Assembly: GCA_028023455.1 (NCBI GenBank)
Contig: JAQFVV010000277.1
Coordinates: 246,001-310,000, forward strand
Source: Epiperipatus broadwayi
Taxonomy: Eukaryota; Onychophora; Udeonychophora; Euonychophora; Peripatidae
Direction: 5' to 3'
DNA length: 64,000 nt
The notes beneath the pieces are model-generated. The model was not told where the DNA came from. It saw nothing but the letters and a program-made list of their open reading frames with translations, and searched no databases. Position 1 is the stretch's first letter. The number at the start of each line of letters is the position of its first letter. Positions 9,595 through 20,711 of this stretch are shown here, in pieces. Both the position numbers and the translations under genes were made by a program.

Positions 9595-9711
9595 CAAATA
9601 TTTATCCTCAGCCAGCCTTGGTGATAGATTGGCCCTTGATTCCCCATAATACGTGGATTTATGATTAATTTGACCGCATTTAATTTTATAAACAGTCTGG
9701 TAGGCTGACAT
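9595..9711 (-). pseudogene. Penelope-like GIY-YIG endonuclease remnant (N-terminal part)
   Basis: The minus strand encodes VYKIKCGQ, a 5-residue gap, then TYYGESRANLSPRLAEDK. This is the start of the GIY-YIG nuclease fold as found at the C-terminus of Penelope-like retroelements: a V-Y-K-I-K-C strand, a Y-G-E-S motif in place of Y-I-G-E-T, and the conserved Arg of helix 1. It is not preceded by a reverse transcriptase and soon loses the domain, so it is a fragment. The short spacing between the two strands, and the assignment by eye only, limit confidence. Confidence 0.5.
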
Positions 9712-9839
9712 TCACATAAAAGAGAGGTATAATTTTGAAAATAAATATAAGAACTCATGAAGTATTGACAATTGTAGTGAAAAATAATGATTAAAAAATG
9801 ATCAAACAGGAAGTGAATCTGATCCATATATGTATTTAC

Positions 9840-11070
9840 ACACAATAGATCAGATGTGAGGTGTATTGTTCTAGATAATGTAACTATTTCATGTAAAAGT
9901 AATTGATGTAAACTGATATCACTTTGGCCATAAAAGACAGATATACCTTGCGTCTTCCTTTTTTGATATAGAAAATTATTAATTATCTTGTGTCAATTAT
10001 CTGAACCATCAAAACTTTTTAAGTTGCAGTATCTACTCTTAGTGTGTTGTTTAATACAAAAACTGGATTGTTTATTCCTTGAGTTCATAAAAATTTCAAG
10101 TGTCACTGTGACACAATCCAAGGCTGCTCTACCACCAACCAAATCACACAGGATCCTTTTTGCTATACAGAAATATGATTCCTGGTATTTAATATTTTTG
10201 TTTTTGAATTTATTTGAAGATATATTTAGTAAAAAAAGTGATTTGATATTAGTTTAACTGTGAGCAAAACAACTCTGAAATGTTTAAATTTATTTTAGAA
10301 TGTTTGAGAAATGTTTTTTTTTTAATATTCTATTTTAATTATTAATAAGCCTAAACTTAAAAAACAAACTTTATATACTTAAAATATTTTTTGATTTGTT
10401 GTGATATATTTTAAAGTTTTTTATAGTGGGAAAAGACTAGAACAATCATCCTTATCTAGTGTTAAACAATAGATATGGGGGGGGGATCATAATCATACAA
10501 TTAGTTTGTTGGGAGATCAGGCAATGTTTGAGCACTAAAGTATCAGGCTAAGCATAAGATATACAGTTCTGTCTACTGACAAAACTTTTTTTTAACTTGA
10601 TAATAAAAATAAATGAAGACAAACAAGAGGTCATGTGACATTATAACACCCAAGGTGATAAATTGATTTTTGATCCAACAATCTTTAGATTTTACATTCA
10701 GCACACTATCACTGCATTAAATCACGTGACTTATTTTATGAATGATTTGAAAGACGTTTGCTTTTTGACTAGTTTTATTATTAATATTTCTTTTGAAAAT
10801 ATTGTGATCTATACACAGGAGCTGCTCTCTACTTTAATTCCATCTATAGAACACATGGGTAATTTCTCAAGATTATTATAGATGACGTCATAGCAGAAAA
10901 CTGTTCATTTATATCAAGATGTATAAGTGTCACCAGGAGGAAAAAGTTATCAAGGTTTAAAAAAAAAAAATGTTACTAAAATATATAGTTATTAATCCAG
11001 AAACAGATTTACACAATTATATAAATAGATTGGCTTAGGATCAAAATCTTGGCATTTCTTTAAATTTCCA
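9840..11070. other. Gene-free AT-rich stretch
   Basis: I see no gene. A 9-G run lies at 10477-10485, and a CATGTGACATTATAAC block at 10633 resembles the retroposon tails. Open frames here are AT-composition noise. Confidence 0.4.
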
Positions 11071-11074
11071 AGTT

Positions 11075-11285
11075 TTTTAGCATAATAATATTGAAGAAGT
11101 GAAAGATAGTTGCCAAATGCATGATTGCACTGATCCTAGCTTTGAATCCCAAATTCTCATTAATAAAGACAAAGTCCAGAAAACAATCTGGATAATTAAA
11201 TGCATTGTTTTCTAATAATTACTCATTATATACGTTTAATATAGGTGGCACTAGAGTAGACAGCTGCTTTCATTTCATCATGTAT
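11075..11285 (+). repeat. SINE-A copy
   Basis: CCTAGCTTTGAATCCCAAAT (B-box-like), AAAGACAAAGTCCAGAAAAC, TAATATAGGTGGCACTAGAG, TAGACAGCTGCTTTCATTTC and ATCATGTATTG follow in the family order. Confidence 0.65.
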
Positions 11286-12494
11286 TGCGTAAACTAAAGT
11301 ATCAAGATAATAATATTGTGCTTTATCATTCTTGTTTTCTGGAATTTCCTTTTTCTTTGAATAATATACATAATTTTAACCTTAGTCTTTCTTGTTTTTT
11401 TTTTTTTGTAAGTTACCTCTAATATTTAAGCCACTGCTCTAAATTATCTAAGAAATATAAATATGTCACTTGACAGTTTTCATGTGCAATATATTACCTA
11501 TTACTATATCTTCAACATCAAAACTTGATTCAACTATCTAAAATATAAAACAGTATATACTTCAAACATTTTGAATTATTTGAAACTTATTTAAACCATG
11601 GATATGCAAGATTTACTCATTTATTGTTTTTGAGAACCAATCAATTATTACCTATTTGATAATGAAAGGTAAGAGATCATTTAAAATGCTCATCATTTTT
11701 AATATCATTATCTCCAAGTTTAATGTAGTTTCTCAATTTCTAGCCTCTCTTCTCCAAATCTCATCAGCAAACGTCCTTATTTTATACATCCATTATACAC
11801 CCATCTCATATGTGGTCTCTTTCTAGGTCTTTTACAATCTCTTGGGATCCATTTAAAACTTCAACTACCTATCTATAATTATCTTTTTTAGCAATATGTC
11901 CAGTCCAGCTCTATTTTAATCTCTTAATTCTTTCAGTGATATCAATGATACCTGTTTGTTGTCTTACCCATGTATTACATTTTCAATCCCTTCTGATTAT
12001 TCCTAATATATATCTCTCCATATTTTGCTGAGAGGTATGAAGTCTCTGAATTGCTCCTCTGTTAAGTGTCCAAATCTCAGATCCATAAATAAGAACTACT
12101 AAAACACATTATCTTTTTCATATTAAGTTATTTATACAGAAGCATACCAACCAAATTTAATTCTATGATTAATTTCATCATTATGTCTCCATCTGTATTA
12201 ATAATCTGACCAAAGTATTTGTAGTTACGAACTTCTTATAATTCATGATTATCAATCTTTATTATCTTCTTATGAGAAATCCATTGAACATTAATTTGGT
12301 ATTTTTAAACTTTCCTTTAGATCTTGGAAAATTTCCTAAAGCTCTGAAATATTATTTGCAAAAACAACTAGCTGACTTAAATAATCTCCATTTTATTTTA
12401 TTTCCTTAGCTTTTCATTTTAATCCACAAAATATTTCTTGTAAAACTGCTTTGGAAAGTTTTAGAAACATGAAATCATTCTATTTGTCATCATC

Positions 12495-12632
12495 AACATT
12501 GTCAACCAGTATCAATTCACTGCAGGATGAAACTCTCTCCAAGTTTAATCCATCTCTGATATCTAATCTCTCTTCTCCACATTACTCCTGCACACTTTCT
12601 TATTTCATCCATCCATCTCACAGTCTATTATA
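12495..12632 (-). mobile_element. RTE-like 3' tail inserted in another RTE-like copy
   Basis: CATCATCAACATTGTC, then TCAATTCACTGCAGGATGAA, CCAAGTTTAATCCATCT and CATCCATCTCACAGTC repeat the 3' end seen at 27066 and 59400, but sit in the middle of the element's RT region. Confidence 0.55.
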
Positions 12633-12689
12633 CACTCATTATTATTGTTAATGTTAGTATCACTATATAACAGAATCATTGTTGTTGCA

Positions 12690-13105
12690 TTTTGATATTT
12701 TTTAGAACAAAATATTGTTCCAGGTCAATATCTTAATGATCCAAAGTGTTAACCATAGAAATGCTTACAGTATTAAATGCCTTTTCAAAATATACAAATC
12801 TAAAGTATAATGGCAACTCATAATCATCAATCCTTTCTACAACTTCTTTCAATATCTGAACAAGATCCACTGTACTAAAACCACTTTTAAATTCAGCTTG
12901 TTCTTTTGATTGGTTGAAATACAAAGTTCTCTATAAACAAATTGTAATTATCTTGGTAAAGATTTTGCATAAAACTGATGGGGTTGTAATTTCTAATATC
13001 TTCTTCATCCTCTTTCTTAAATATCAATATTAATACTGCATTCTTCCAATCATCACATGACCACCACTTCTTATGCTTGTGTATAACTGTTTTAAAAACA
13101 GGCAA
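12690..13105 (-). pseudogene. Reverse transcriptase remnant of the RTE-like element
   Basis: Two overlapping minus-strand frames give DDWKNAVLILIFKKEDEEDI and RNYNPISFMQNLY (RT motifs 0-1). A second block follows with EQAEFKSGFSTVDLVQILKE and YFRFVYFEKAFNTV (motif A, which normally carries a catalytic Asp; here FVYFEKAF in place of FIDYEKAF). A frameshift near 12900 separates them. The catalytic Asp of motif A appears lost, so it would be inactive even without the frameshift. Confidence 0.75.
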
Positions 13106-13524
13106 AACTCACTATACGTATTGCCACACACAGCAAGCTAGAGTAATCAATGGATGCCAGAAGTCTTGTGCATAAAATCCCCATCTAGTGTCTACTCATC
13201 CAATATCCCCAGACTAATTTCTGGCTTGTGGCCTTCATCAGTGAGGAGCCTTGGATCTGAGAGCACTGCACCTAGATCTTAGGATCTAATGCAACCCTCC
13301 AGCAGCCACTTTTTATTTCCACTTAACTACAAAACTATGAGTCTTAAATTGAAAACACCTTAATGTACTGACAAAGGCCACAAGCCAGAAACTAGTCTGG
13401 GAATACTGGATGAGTAGGCACTAGGGGGAATTTTATGCACAAGCCTTCTGGCATCCATTGATTACTCTAGCTTGCTGTGTGTGGCAATACTTATAGTGAG
13501 TTTTGCCTGTTTCTTCCAATTATC
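13041..13524 (-). mobile_element. FB-A palindromic retroposon, copy B
   Basis: TTCTTCCAATCATC (13041-13054) and TTCTTCCAATTATC (13511-13524) flank the insert (one mismatch in 14). On the minus strand it starts AAACAGGCAAAACTCACTAT and ends CATAAGAAGTGGTGGTCATG TGATG. Between the arms a centre of about 70 nt (CAGCAGCCACTTTTTATTTC, ACAAAACTATGAGTC) also occurs inside copy D. It lies in the RT frame of the host element at the DNWKK/DDWKN codons, and the flanking repeat is made of exactly those codons, which confirms that it is a target-site duplication. Confidence 0.85.
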
Positions 13525-14289
13525 TGATATATCTTTGTCAATTAAACACTTGGTATATAACTTTTGACAACAATTTTTCTATTTGTTTACCAGCTTCTTT
13601 TAAAATATCAATAATAATTTGATCATTTCCCAGAGCCTTCCTTTTATAGATTTAATTGCATGTCATTTAAAATACTTGGCAATTCAGAGGCTATAGAAAT
13701 TATACTGGTTATTTTATTGTTCTTTATTATATAATTTATGTAGACAGTTATCACTTATTTTATGATATCACCCCTACTTTTTATTAATAATTCCATTTTT
13801 TTTTCTTTTTACTATTAAAATAGCTCTCCTTCCAATACCAAGATACTGTTTTACATATTTGAGACTTTTATTCTCTTCTAGAACTTTCCTTGTGGATTCA
13901 CAATTATATTTTCTCATATCATTATTAATTTTTTTTGCACTATTTAAAAAAAAAAACTCTAGACATGCAATTTTTTTTAATGAATCATTTAAAAAAATTT
14001 CCTCTATTTTTCATACATTGTTGTTGTTTTTTGTATTAGTTATCTTTTTTGCAGTTTTTAATAGTGTATCAGTTATTTTCCTATTGATTTTGTTCAAATT
14101 TAAACCATCTCCAAAATCCATTAATGTTTAAAATGATCTGTAACTTCTAATTTAAATTCATTGGAATGAATATCAATTGTGAATACTGTTTTTCTTTAAA
14201 AAAAAAAAAGCCACTCTACTTTGCATTAATATGTATCTTATATTTCACTAATCAATGATCATTTCCTGTGATGAATTTATTAAGAACAT

Positions 14290-14830
14290 TACAATCTTAA
14301 AATATATATTTTCTGTCAGTCAAAATATAATCCAATTCTGTTATATCTTTATTTAGATGCTTCCATGTCCATTTTTCTTCAAACAATTCATAATGTGCAG
14401 TTTTTCTATTTTCTGCAAACCCCCCAAGACTGCGTTCTTTCTGATTTTTATTATCACAACCAAATTTTCTCAATTCTGGCATTAGTTACGATGACAATTT
14501 AAAAATATTGTTTGACTCAATCAAAAGTATTTTGTAAATCCATACAAAAATCCTCTTTCATAATAATAAGATCTTGTTGAAGCTAAACCTGAACTATATG
14601 CATTTGGTATCTTCCATTACTTTGGTACCTTCCAATTTGCTATTCTGTCTGATATACCATCAATCCCTATAATTCTGTTCTTTCATTTTTTATTTATAAT
14701 GAATTCCACTCCACTTGTGCTTTCAATCCATTCTAACTTCACAAAATTCACTAAGGTCCCGTTTAAATGTTAGTTATCTTTTTCCAATTTTCTGCAATCT
14801 TTTTTCACTTCAAAGTGATCTGCAACTATA
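14290..14830 (-). pseudogene. APE-type endonuclease remnant of the RTE-like element
   Basis: The minus strand contains GVEFIINKK, GIDGISDRIA and a VYASTRS-like stretch. After a gap, a frame at 14482-14297 reads KFGCDNKNQKERSLGGFAEN, then EKWTWKHLNKD and TELDYILTDRK. The W-T-W and L-D-Y-I-L motifs are typical of the C-terminal half of apurinic-type endonucleases of non-LTR elements. Frameshifts and stops break the domain. Confidence 0.65.
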
Positions 14831-14849
14831 GATAGCTAAATAAAATATC

Positions 14850-15510
14850 ATCATCCATCAGTAGCATGTTTCTGTATTTGGGGGATTCTTACTACTCTTC
14901 ATCTCTGGTCACAATTGCTGCCTTGATTAGGAATTTTACAACTTTTTGGGAATCAGTTCATGCATGCACACACACATTCAACTCAATACTTCAGTTGAAA
15001 CTATCAGGTAAGCAAGAAAGATCATGATGTTTATTAAATTTTAAAGTCAGAGGTTAAAAAGCCAGTAAACTCGTCATGCTGGCTGATGCATGTTGATCAA
15101 CAGCCCATCCACATTCATTACCAAATAAATAATCATATAGAAATAACAGATGCAATGCCAAAAACATATAGCGCTAACATTAGGAATGTGCCCTGCTCAT
15201 TTCCTTTAAGACCTCGAAGAGAAATCAAAGGGCTTCCTTTTAGTTTACGGCAAACTCCTTTTTGTGGTCAAAAAACAAAAATATTCATTACATCTTTAAA
15301 TATAGTTGCGATATATATTCGGTTTTTGGACTGAAGATATATAAAAACTGGAACTCTGATCATGTGACCACTTGTCAAGTAATAGACATCACTAGGATTC
15401 AGATGGTATTATATTTGATATGCTAAAAATCATTGCATAAAGTAATCATTATCAAACAGTATTTTCTTTAATTTTCATTAAACATTCTGATATACTTACG
15501 TTAATTATAT
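14850..15510. other. Gene-free stretch
   Basis: I see no recognised feature. A frame of 82 codons at 15086-15334 (plus) contains ANIRNVPCSFPLRPRREIKG, which I could not place and which lacks clear splice sites. Confidence 0.3.
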
Positions 15511-15522
15511 TATGATATTGAT

Positions 15523-15760
15523 ATTGTACAGTAGGCCCCTGCATTTGGAAAGTTTGATTCCAAGGATATCGAAATTCATGAATAATATAATTTCAAGCCT
15601 TGATTTGGAAATCTAAATTAAATTCATGAGTAGTATAATTCCAAGCCATGATATGGATATTGAAATTTATGGATAGTGGTGAGCTTTATATAATAGATGT
15701 TTTTAACATATACATATATATATAGATGTTGAAACATGCATTGTGAATTTAAAAAATTTA
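15523..15760 (+). repeat. MITE-like repeat, second copy
   Basis: TACAGTAGGCCCCTGCATTT followed by GATATCGAAATTCATGAATA, TTCCAAGCCATGATATGGAT and GATAGTGGTGAGC is related to 1680-1800. The opening TACAGTAGG...CCTGC is typical of pogo/Tc1-type MITE ends (recollection). The central GATATxGAAATTCATGxATAxTA unit occurs more than once here. Confidence 0.45.
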
Positions 15761-16119
15761 AAGTTTTTCAGAATTGTACAAAAAACTAGAACAATTCTCA
15801 GTCACATGATATTAATCTGTAATAATCCATTAACATTTTATATTTGCTGGAATTCATTACAATTCAAATTATTTCACAATAACTATGATGCTATTCACAC
15901 AATATAAACAACAACGATGATCTTTCTTCTTAATAAATAAAAAGATTAATCCCCTTCACTTGCTTTTATTCAAGATTACAGACTAATCATTAGAAATATA
16001 TGTAATCAAAACTGGTTTTATTATTCTTCCAACTAGTAAGTAATCAAAAACATGCATCTTAACTTTTAAAATAAATTAAACTTTTATCTCCTTTGGCTAT
16101 TTCTAATTTAAATCATGAT

Positions 16120-16365
16120 TATATCAGTCAATGAAAATGGCTGGTTCCCAAAATGAGTCATAAACCAAAATCTCCAAGATACAAAACTCCTAATTGATGA
16201 AAACTACAAATTTGAAATTAGTCTGAGATAAAAGAAATGGATTTAATAAATACTACTGTCTGGTATCTATTAGTTACTAAAATATACCACACCTGGTATA
16301 GTTCTGATGAAAGAAAAAAGTATGCTGCTGTAAATTGGAATCATGTGACAGTCATGTGACATTTA
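16120..16365 (+). repeat. SINE-A copy
   Basis: TGGTATCTATTAGTTACTAA, ACACCTGGTATAGTTCTG and a tail with ATCATGTGACAGTCATGTGA match the 3' module. The CATGTGA tail is tandemly doubled. Confidence 0.5.
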
Positions 16366-16573
16366 TTCGTTTAAATCAAAATTTCATATAACAAGCAAAC
16401 AATCCTAAGATTAAAAAATAATCGTAAATTAAAAAAGGCAGCATAAATTTTGAATACCTTATTTAAAAAGAGTAGTTTAAAATTGAAAATCACTGATAAT
16501 ACATAAACATTAAATTAAACATATAATTAATCAAATATACTAGATTATGTACAAACATATCGTATAAATTTAA

Positions 16574-16855
16574 TGATATATTTCTATAGTGTAATTTTCA
16601 CTACATCATTCTTACACAAGGTAGAGGCTAATTTCTATCTGCTTTTAATACCTTGTAGAGGGGTGCTACATGACAAAAAACATGTGAAAGAGATGTATGA
16701 TCCCCAAAACGTACTGATGAGTGCTAGTTTAGCACAAAAAATGCATCTTGGGGATTGCACATCTTTTTCACAAGATATTAAAATCAGATAGAAACCAGTC
16801 CCTACCTTGTGTGAAAAATCACACTATAGGAATATTATTCATGAAGTGGATAATT
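16574..16855. repeat. FB2 palindrome
   Basis: The left arm TTTCTATAGTGTAATTTTCA, CACAAGGTAGAGGCTAATTT, ACATGTGAAAGAGATGTATG and ATCCCCAAAA is mirrored by TTGGGGATTGCACATC, GATAGAAACCAGTCCCTACC, TTGTGTG and CACACTATAGGAATATT. The loop is near 16725. A single arm is present at 5690-5935. Confidence 0.7.
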
Positions 16856-17049
16856 TCTAATCTAATGAATGACTAATGAACGTTATTAATACAATATATA
16901 TATATATATATATAATGTTTAATAGTAAACATAGTAAAGATTAGCTATTTTATCATGTAGTGATGATGTTGGTTGACATAATAACATTCTGTTATAACTA
17001 CAAACTTATGATTGAGAATTTGAAGATTCACACCTTCATTGAATCACTA

Positions 17050-17180
17050 AATTTTATCATCATCATTATTTTACAACAATATCACTCCACTGCCAAATGA
17101 AGAACCCTTCATGTTTAATCCAGATTCTCTGATCCACAGCTTTTTTTCTCCATATCACCCCAATAATCTTCCTGTATTAA
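17050..17180 (-). mobile_element. RTE-like 3' tail fragment
   Basis: CATCATCATTATTTTACAAC, CACTCCACTGCCAAATGAAG and ATGTTTAATCCAGATTCTC correspond to the 3' end sequence of the other copies. Confidence 0.45.
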
Positions 17181-18113
17181 ATATTTTCACAAACTCAAAA
17201 TGCAAAAATTGACATCATAACGGAAGTTTTCAATGCATTAAACTAGACTAAATTAGATATGATGCAATCAAGTAACCAACAATTAAAACTGAAAGTCGAA
17301 AAGGAACTCCATAAACTATTAACAATTGCAAGTGACTCATTTTGTTGTAAGTCAAACAGCAGCTTTTAACTTAGCACTCAAAAAGTTGTACGATTAAAAA
17401 ATTTGAGTCTGATTTATTACTCCAATAAGGCATGTATTATACTATATATTATAACGGTCGGGGTGGATCATGAAGTTTCCAGTCTTACTGTATCTGCACT
17501 ACAGGGCGCCACTAGGTTATTTGAACCTAGAAAATTTATAGAGTAGGCAGATACGCACTATTAAAGATCCAACTTCTACATAGATATTTTTCACGACCGT
17601 CAGCCCAAGTCACTAGCTCAAGGAGTAGCAGAGGTTTAAAACATTTTAAAACATTTATTAAATATATTTCTTTTAATAAAGAATAATAATAACAATCACT
17701 AGAGCACTGTCAGTACTAATAACACAAAAGATTTTATTTATATATAGATAAGTAACAACACACAAACTTAAAAAAAATAATTATATAAAAAAAATTATGT
17801 TTTGTTTCATTATTATTTTTACTTTAATTTTTAATCTTAGAATGTTGAGTATAGATGAGCCACCTAGACGACGCACTCAAAAGACTTTCAAACATTTGAT
17901 TCCAGGCTAAAAGTCTGCAGCCACACCAATGCTCGCTTCCAGATATATATCAGCAACCAATGCAATGTGAACATGTTAGCATAGAATCATGCTGACAGGA
18001 ATGTGCATATAAACAGTGATATTATTGGAAGAAACATGACCGTCAGTACAGGAATTTACATCTGTCTGGCGAAGGAATCATGCATGTAATATAATAAAAG
18101 AATAACGCTTCGT

Positions 18114-18290
18114 ATGGATGGGAGAGCGGTCTATCTTGCCATGCTTATCCTCCCAATCCATAGAGCTGGAATGGGTCAATGGCGCGGGAAATACATCTGC
18201 GTCCATTTCAACGGTATGACTACCTCTTTGGGGTCATGCATTCAGTTGGACTCGTCGCCCTATGTGCTAACACACTTCACATTACATTGA
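18114..18290 (+). CDS. Small open frame, 58 codons, unrecognised
   Basis: A complete frame runs from ATG at 18114 to TGA at 18288-18290 in the most G+C-rich part of this block. The product starts MDGRAVYLAMLILPIHRAGM, with a weak hydrophobic stretch at 6-15, and ends YVLTHFTLH. The opposite strand is also open for about 50 codons, so the openness may come from local composition. I do not recognise either product. No splice sites, polyA signal or paralogue are visible to support expression. Confidence 0.2.
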   Translation: MDGRAVYLAMLILPIHRAGMGQWRGKYICVHFNGMTTSLGSCIQLDSSPYVLTHFTLH

Positions 18291-18870
18291 TGTAAACATC
18301 CATATCTCTCTCCACCAGCATTGACACAACTATGAAACAAATAGTCTGAAGTCAAAACCCCTTTAAACTAACATAAATGAGTCTAGCAGCCATCTACATT
18401 CAACTTAAATTTAAGTTAATTTAATAATTTAATTCTTTAAAAAAAATCTTTAGTTTAATGTTTTAAATCATTTTAAAATGACACATTATATTTAACTTAT
18501 TTTTTTTACCACAAATACTATTTTTAACCTATTTTTAAAATTTAATAATGCACAAATAAGGATGCGTATATCTTTCAATTTTATATTTGTAATCGCAAAA
18601 CCCTACCCTATTACAAACAGATCTTATTAAGCATGAATAAAAAAAATAAAAAAACAATACACATTTTAAGAGATTACATTTTAACTTTAGATCAGTTTAA
18701 AATTGCAAAGTTTATAAAAGATAAAGTTCAGGTTTGTTCAGGAAAGAAAGTTTATAGTTCATTTTTAGAAACAAATAAAGTTCGAAGATTTTAAATTTAA
18801 GAGAGTTTAGAATTTCATTTTTATCATTTATAAATTATACTTTCCTTTGTCCGAGCTTGTTCCTTCGCAA

Positions 18871-18930
18871 TGAAGATCTATGAAGACTTATGACGATTTA
18901 TGAAGATTTCCGACGATTTCTGAAGACGGG
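18871..18930 (+). repeat. 10-bp tandem repeat, 6 units
   Basis: Six in-register 10-bp units vary around TGAAGATTTA (TGAAGATCTA, TGAAGACTTA, TGACGATTTA, TGAAGATTTC, CGACGATTTC, TGAAGACGGG). The degenerate minisatellite ends where a GGATCC-containing G+C-rich segment begins. Confidence 0.8.
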
Positions 18931-19754
18931 ATCCATCGTTTGATCCTGGGATCCGTGGAGATGAAAGCTGCCTCCAGCCGGCCCAACCGAAGGAAGCACG
19001 ATGAAGCTGATTACATTCTTGGTGATGGCGATAATAGCTTTTTAATTTTTTTATTTTTACTTTCAGCAAAGACGAATGAATTTAAAACTTTAATTTTCTA
19101 ATTCTCCAATTCCTTATTTCTTTTGGATTTTTCTTTTTATAGTCCTCAGGCACCTTATCTCTGGAATGCACGGATCCATCAAACATATTCCATATCTCTA
19201 TTTCATTGGTTCCTTGAGTTTGTGACCAAGTAGATTTTGGGTTCGTGGTTAAGTAGATTTTGGGTTTCTGGCTACCTGGATTTTTCCACTGAGGTCTGTG
19301 TCTATATCTTTGAGTGGGAAAAGCAAGTCTTTTGTTTGAGTGGGAAAAGCAAGTCTTTTCATCTTTCTAATGGTCATTTTGCCCTAAGGATCTGTTTGTA
19401 ATTTTTATTTTTAAGATTAAAACTCTCATTATTTTTAAAATCAAAAGGTTTTTTATTATATTTTATTTAAAGATTAGAATCTTTGTTTGATTCTATAATA
19501 TTTTTAAAGCTTATTTTATTTCGATATTTAAATCAAACATTAATAAATTAATAATTCATTATTTGTGCATTTTGAACGTTTTTATTAGATATTTACAAAA
19601 ACATTAAGTATCAGAATTTAAATGTAACGCAAGGTTGTGTTTTAATATTATTTTTATGCTGGTCTGGTTTAATTTTAGATTTGGGGTAGTTTTGATTTTA
19701 TATTGACTAGTTTAGCTTTATGCTTGTAATGTTTATATATATATATCCCATTAC

Positions 19755-19945
19755 AATATATATATATACACACACAGAAACTCAGATCTAGAAAGAAATC
19801 ACATGTGAGATGCATGGATAAAATGAAGAAGTGGGCTGGGGTGGTTGGAGAAAAGATTAGAGATCAAAGAAACTGGATTAAACTTGGAGACCATCATCCC
19901 ATAGTGGATAGAATAATAGTTAAAAAAAATAATGATGATGATGAC
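19755..19945 (+). mobile_element. RTE-like 3' end fragment
   Basis: An open frame reads MRCMDKMKKWAGVVGEKIRD and QRNWIKLGDHHPIVDR before a GATGATGATG tail. It matches the C-terminus of the RTE-like polyprotein; the family tail here is W-x-K-L...HP. TA dinucleotide repeats precede it. Confidence 0.6.
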
Positions 19946-20454
19946 ATACAAACTATGCAAATAACAGGTGAGAAACATTTAGGATTGTAATATCTGAATT
20001 ATCTTTAAAACTAATGGTTAAGTTCTACTTTACATATCCAATATTTTAATAATTTTTTCTTATTTATATTACTAATAGGGCTCTGTTCTATTGTTTATTC
20101 TTATTTATTGTTTATTTTTTGTGATCCTTTGAAAAATAATCGATTGAAGGTTCTCAGTAAATGTACAGTTTATATAAATAATATAAAACATTATAACAGA
20201 GAATAAAGACTAAAATTAATTTAAGCATACCAAATATTCTCTCAATAGTTTTTTCTTGCTATTGTTTTTGATAACCGTGATTATGAAGTTAATGTGTCAA
20301 AAGTATACTTGGTTTGTTTAAGTTAAGTTAATTCTTTGTTCTCTAATATAGTGTTTTTATATTATTTATAATGACAGAGGTTCAATCTACTACACTTTAT
20401 ATAAATAATGTATATGCTCTTATTCTTCTTTTTTACTTTTTTTGCATATCTTCA

Positions 20455-20703
20455 TATATTCATATATATATATTTCTTATAATACTTCTTTCATATACAC
20501 TTCAACGCAAACAAATTTTCTTAAAAAACTTCTATTTTCCTTACAATTTCGACTGTCCAGCAAAGGAAGTTTGATAAGCTCTGATAAAGACTGCTGGACA
20601 GTCAAAACTGTAAGAAAAATAGAGAAGTTTTTTTAAGAAAATTTGTTTGCATTGAAGTGTATATGAAAGAAGTATTATAAGAAATATATAATAATATATA
20701 TGC
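20455..20703. repeat. Foldback with about 110-bp arms
   Basis: The left arm TTCTTATAATACTTCTTTCA, TACACTTCAACGCAAACAAA and TTTCGACTGTCCAGCA is mirrored by TGCTGGACAGTCAAAACTG, TTTGTTTGCATTGAAGTGTA and TATAAGAAATATATAA. The loop is near 20580. Nothing is encoded. Confidence 0.75.
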
Positions 20704-20711
20704 AGTATATA

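Larger units (their letters stand above)
11690..14830 (-). mobile_element. Near-complete decayed RTE-like non-LTR retrotransposon
   Basis: Reading right to left, it begins with endonuclease remnants (14830-14290), then a linker, RT motifs (13105-12690), a C-terminal region (12330-11830, with YFGQI, TDGD, LIYGSEIWTLNRG, WVRQQTG and WTGHIAKKD in one mostly open frame) and a GATGATG-type 3' end near 11690. All parts are frameshifted, so it is dead. It is interrupted by FB-A copy B (13055-13510) and by the 3' tail of a second RTE-like copy (12495-12632). An APE-type nuclease fused to an RT with no LTR defines a non-LTR retrotransposon. I did not resolve the exact clade (RTE, CR1 or a related group). 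Confidence 0.75.
17453..19740. other. Unexplained, less AT-rich block
   Basis: The block opens at ATAACGGTCGGGGTGGATCA and holds CTACAGGGCGCCACTAGG and several G+C-richer islands (17455-17620, 18110-18290, 18870-19010). It includes the small frame at 18114-18290 and a 10-bp tandem repeat at 18871. It has none of the SINE/RTE modules that fill the neighbouring DNA and reads as one insertion or a separate sequence class. I could not show matching ends. A retroelement without a recognisable protein is possible. Confidence 0.35.

Noticed and set aside
13859-14131. 90-codon hydrophobic plus-strand frame
   Set aside because: It is antisense to the RTE-like element between its nuclease and RT parts and consists of T-rich codons.
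18993-19050. ATGAAGCTGATTACATTCTT as a signal-peptide exon
   Set aside because: A hydrophobic start is encoded, but the frame stops after 14 codons and the only nearby acceptor would need a 45-nt intron leading to another early stop.
20371-20636. Two overlapping plus-strand frames near 20.4-20.6 kb
   Set aside because: They read through a foldback arm; no homology and AT-driven composition.
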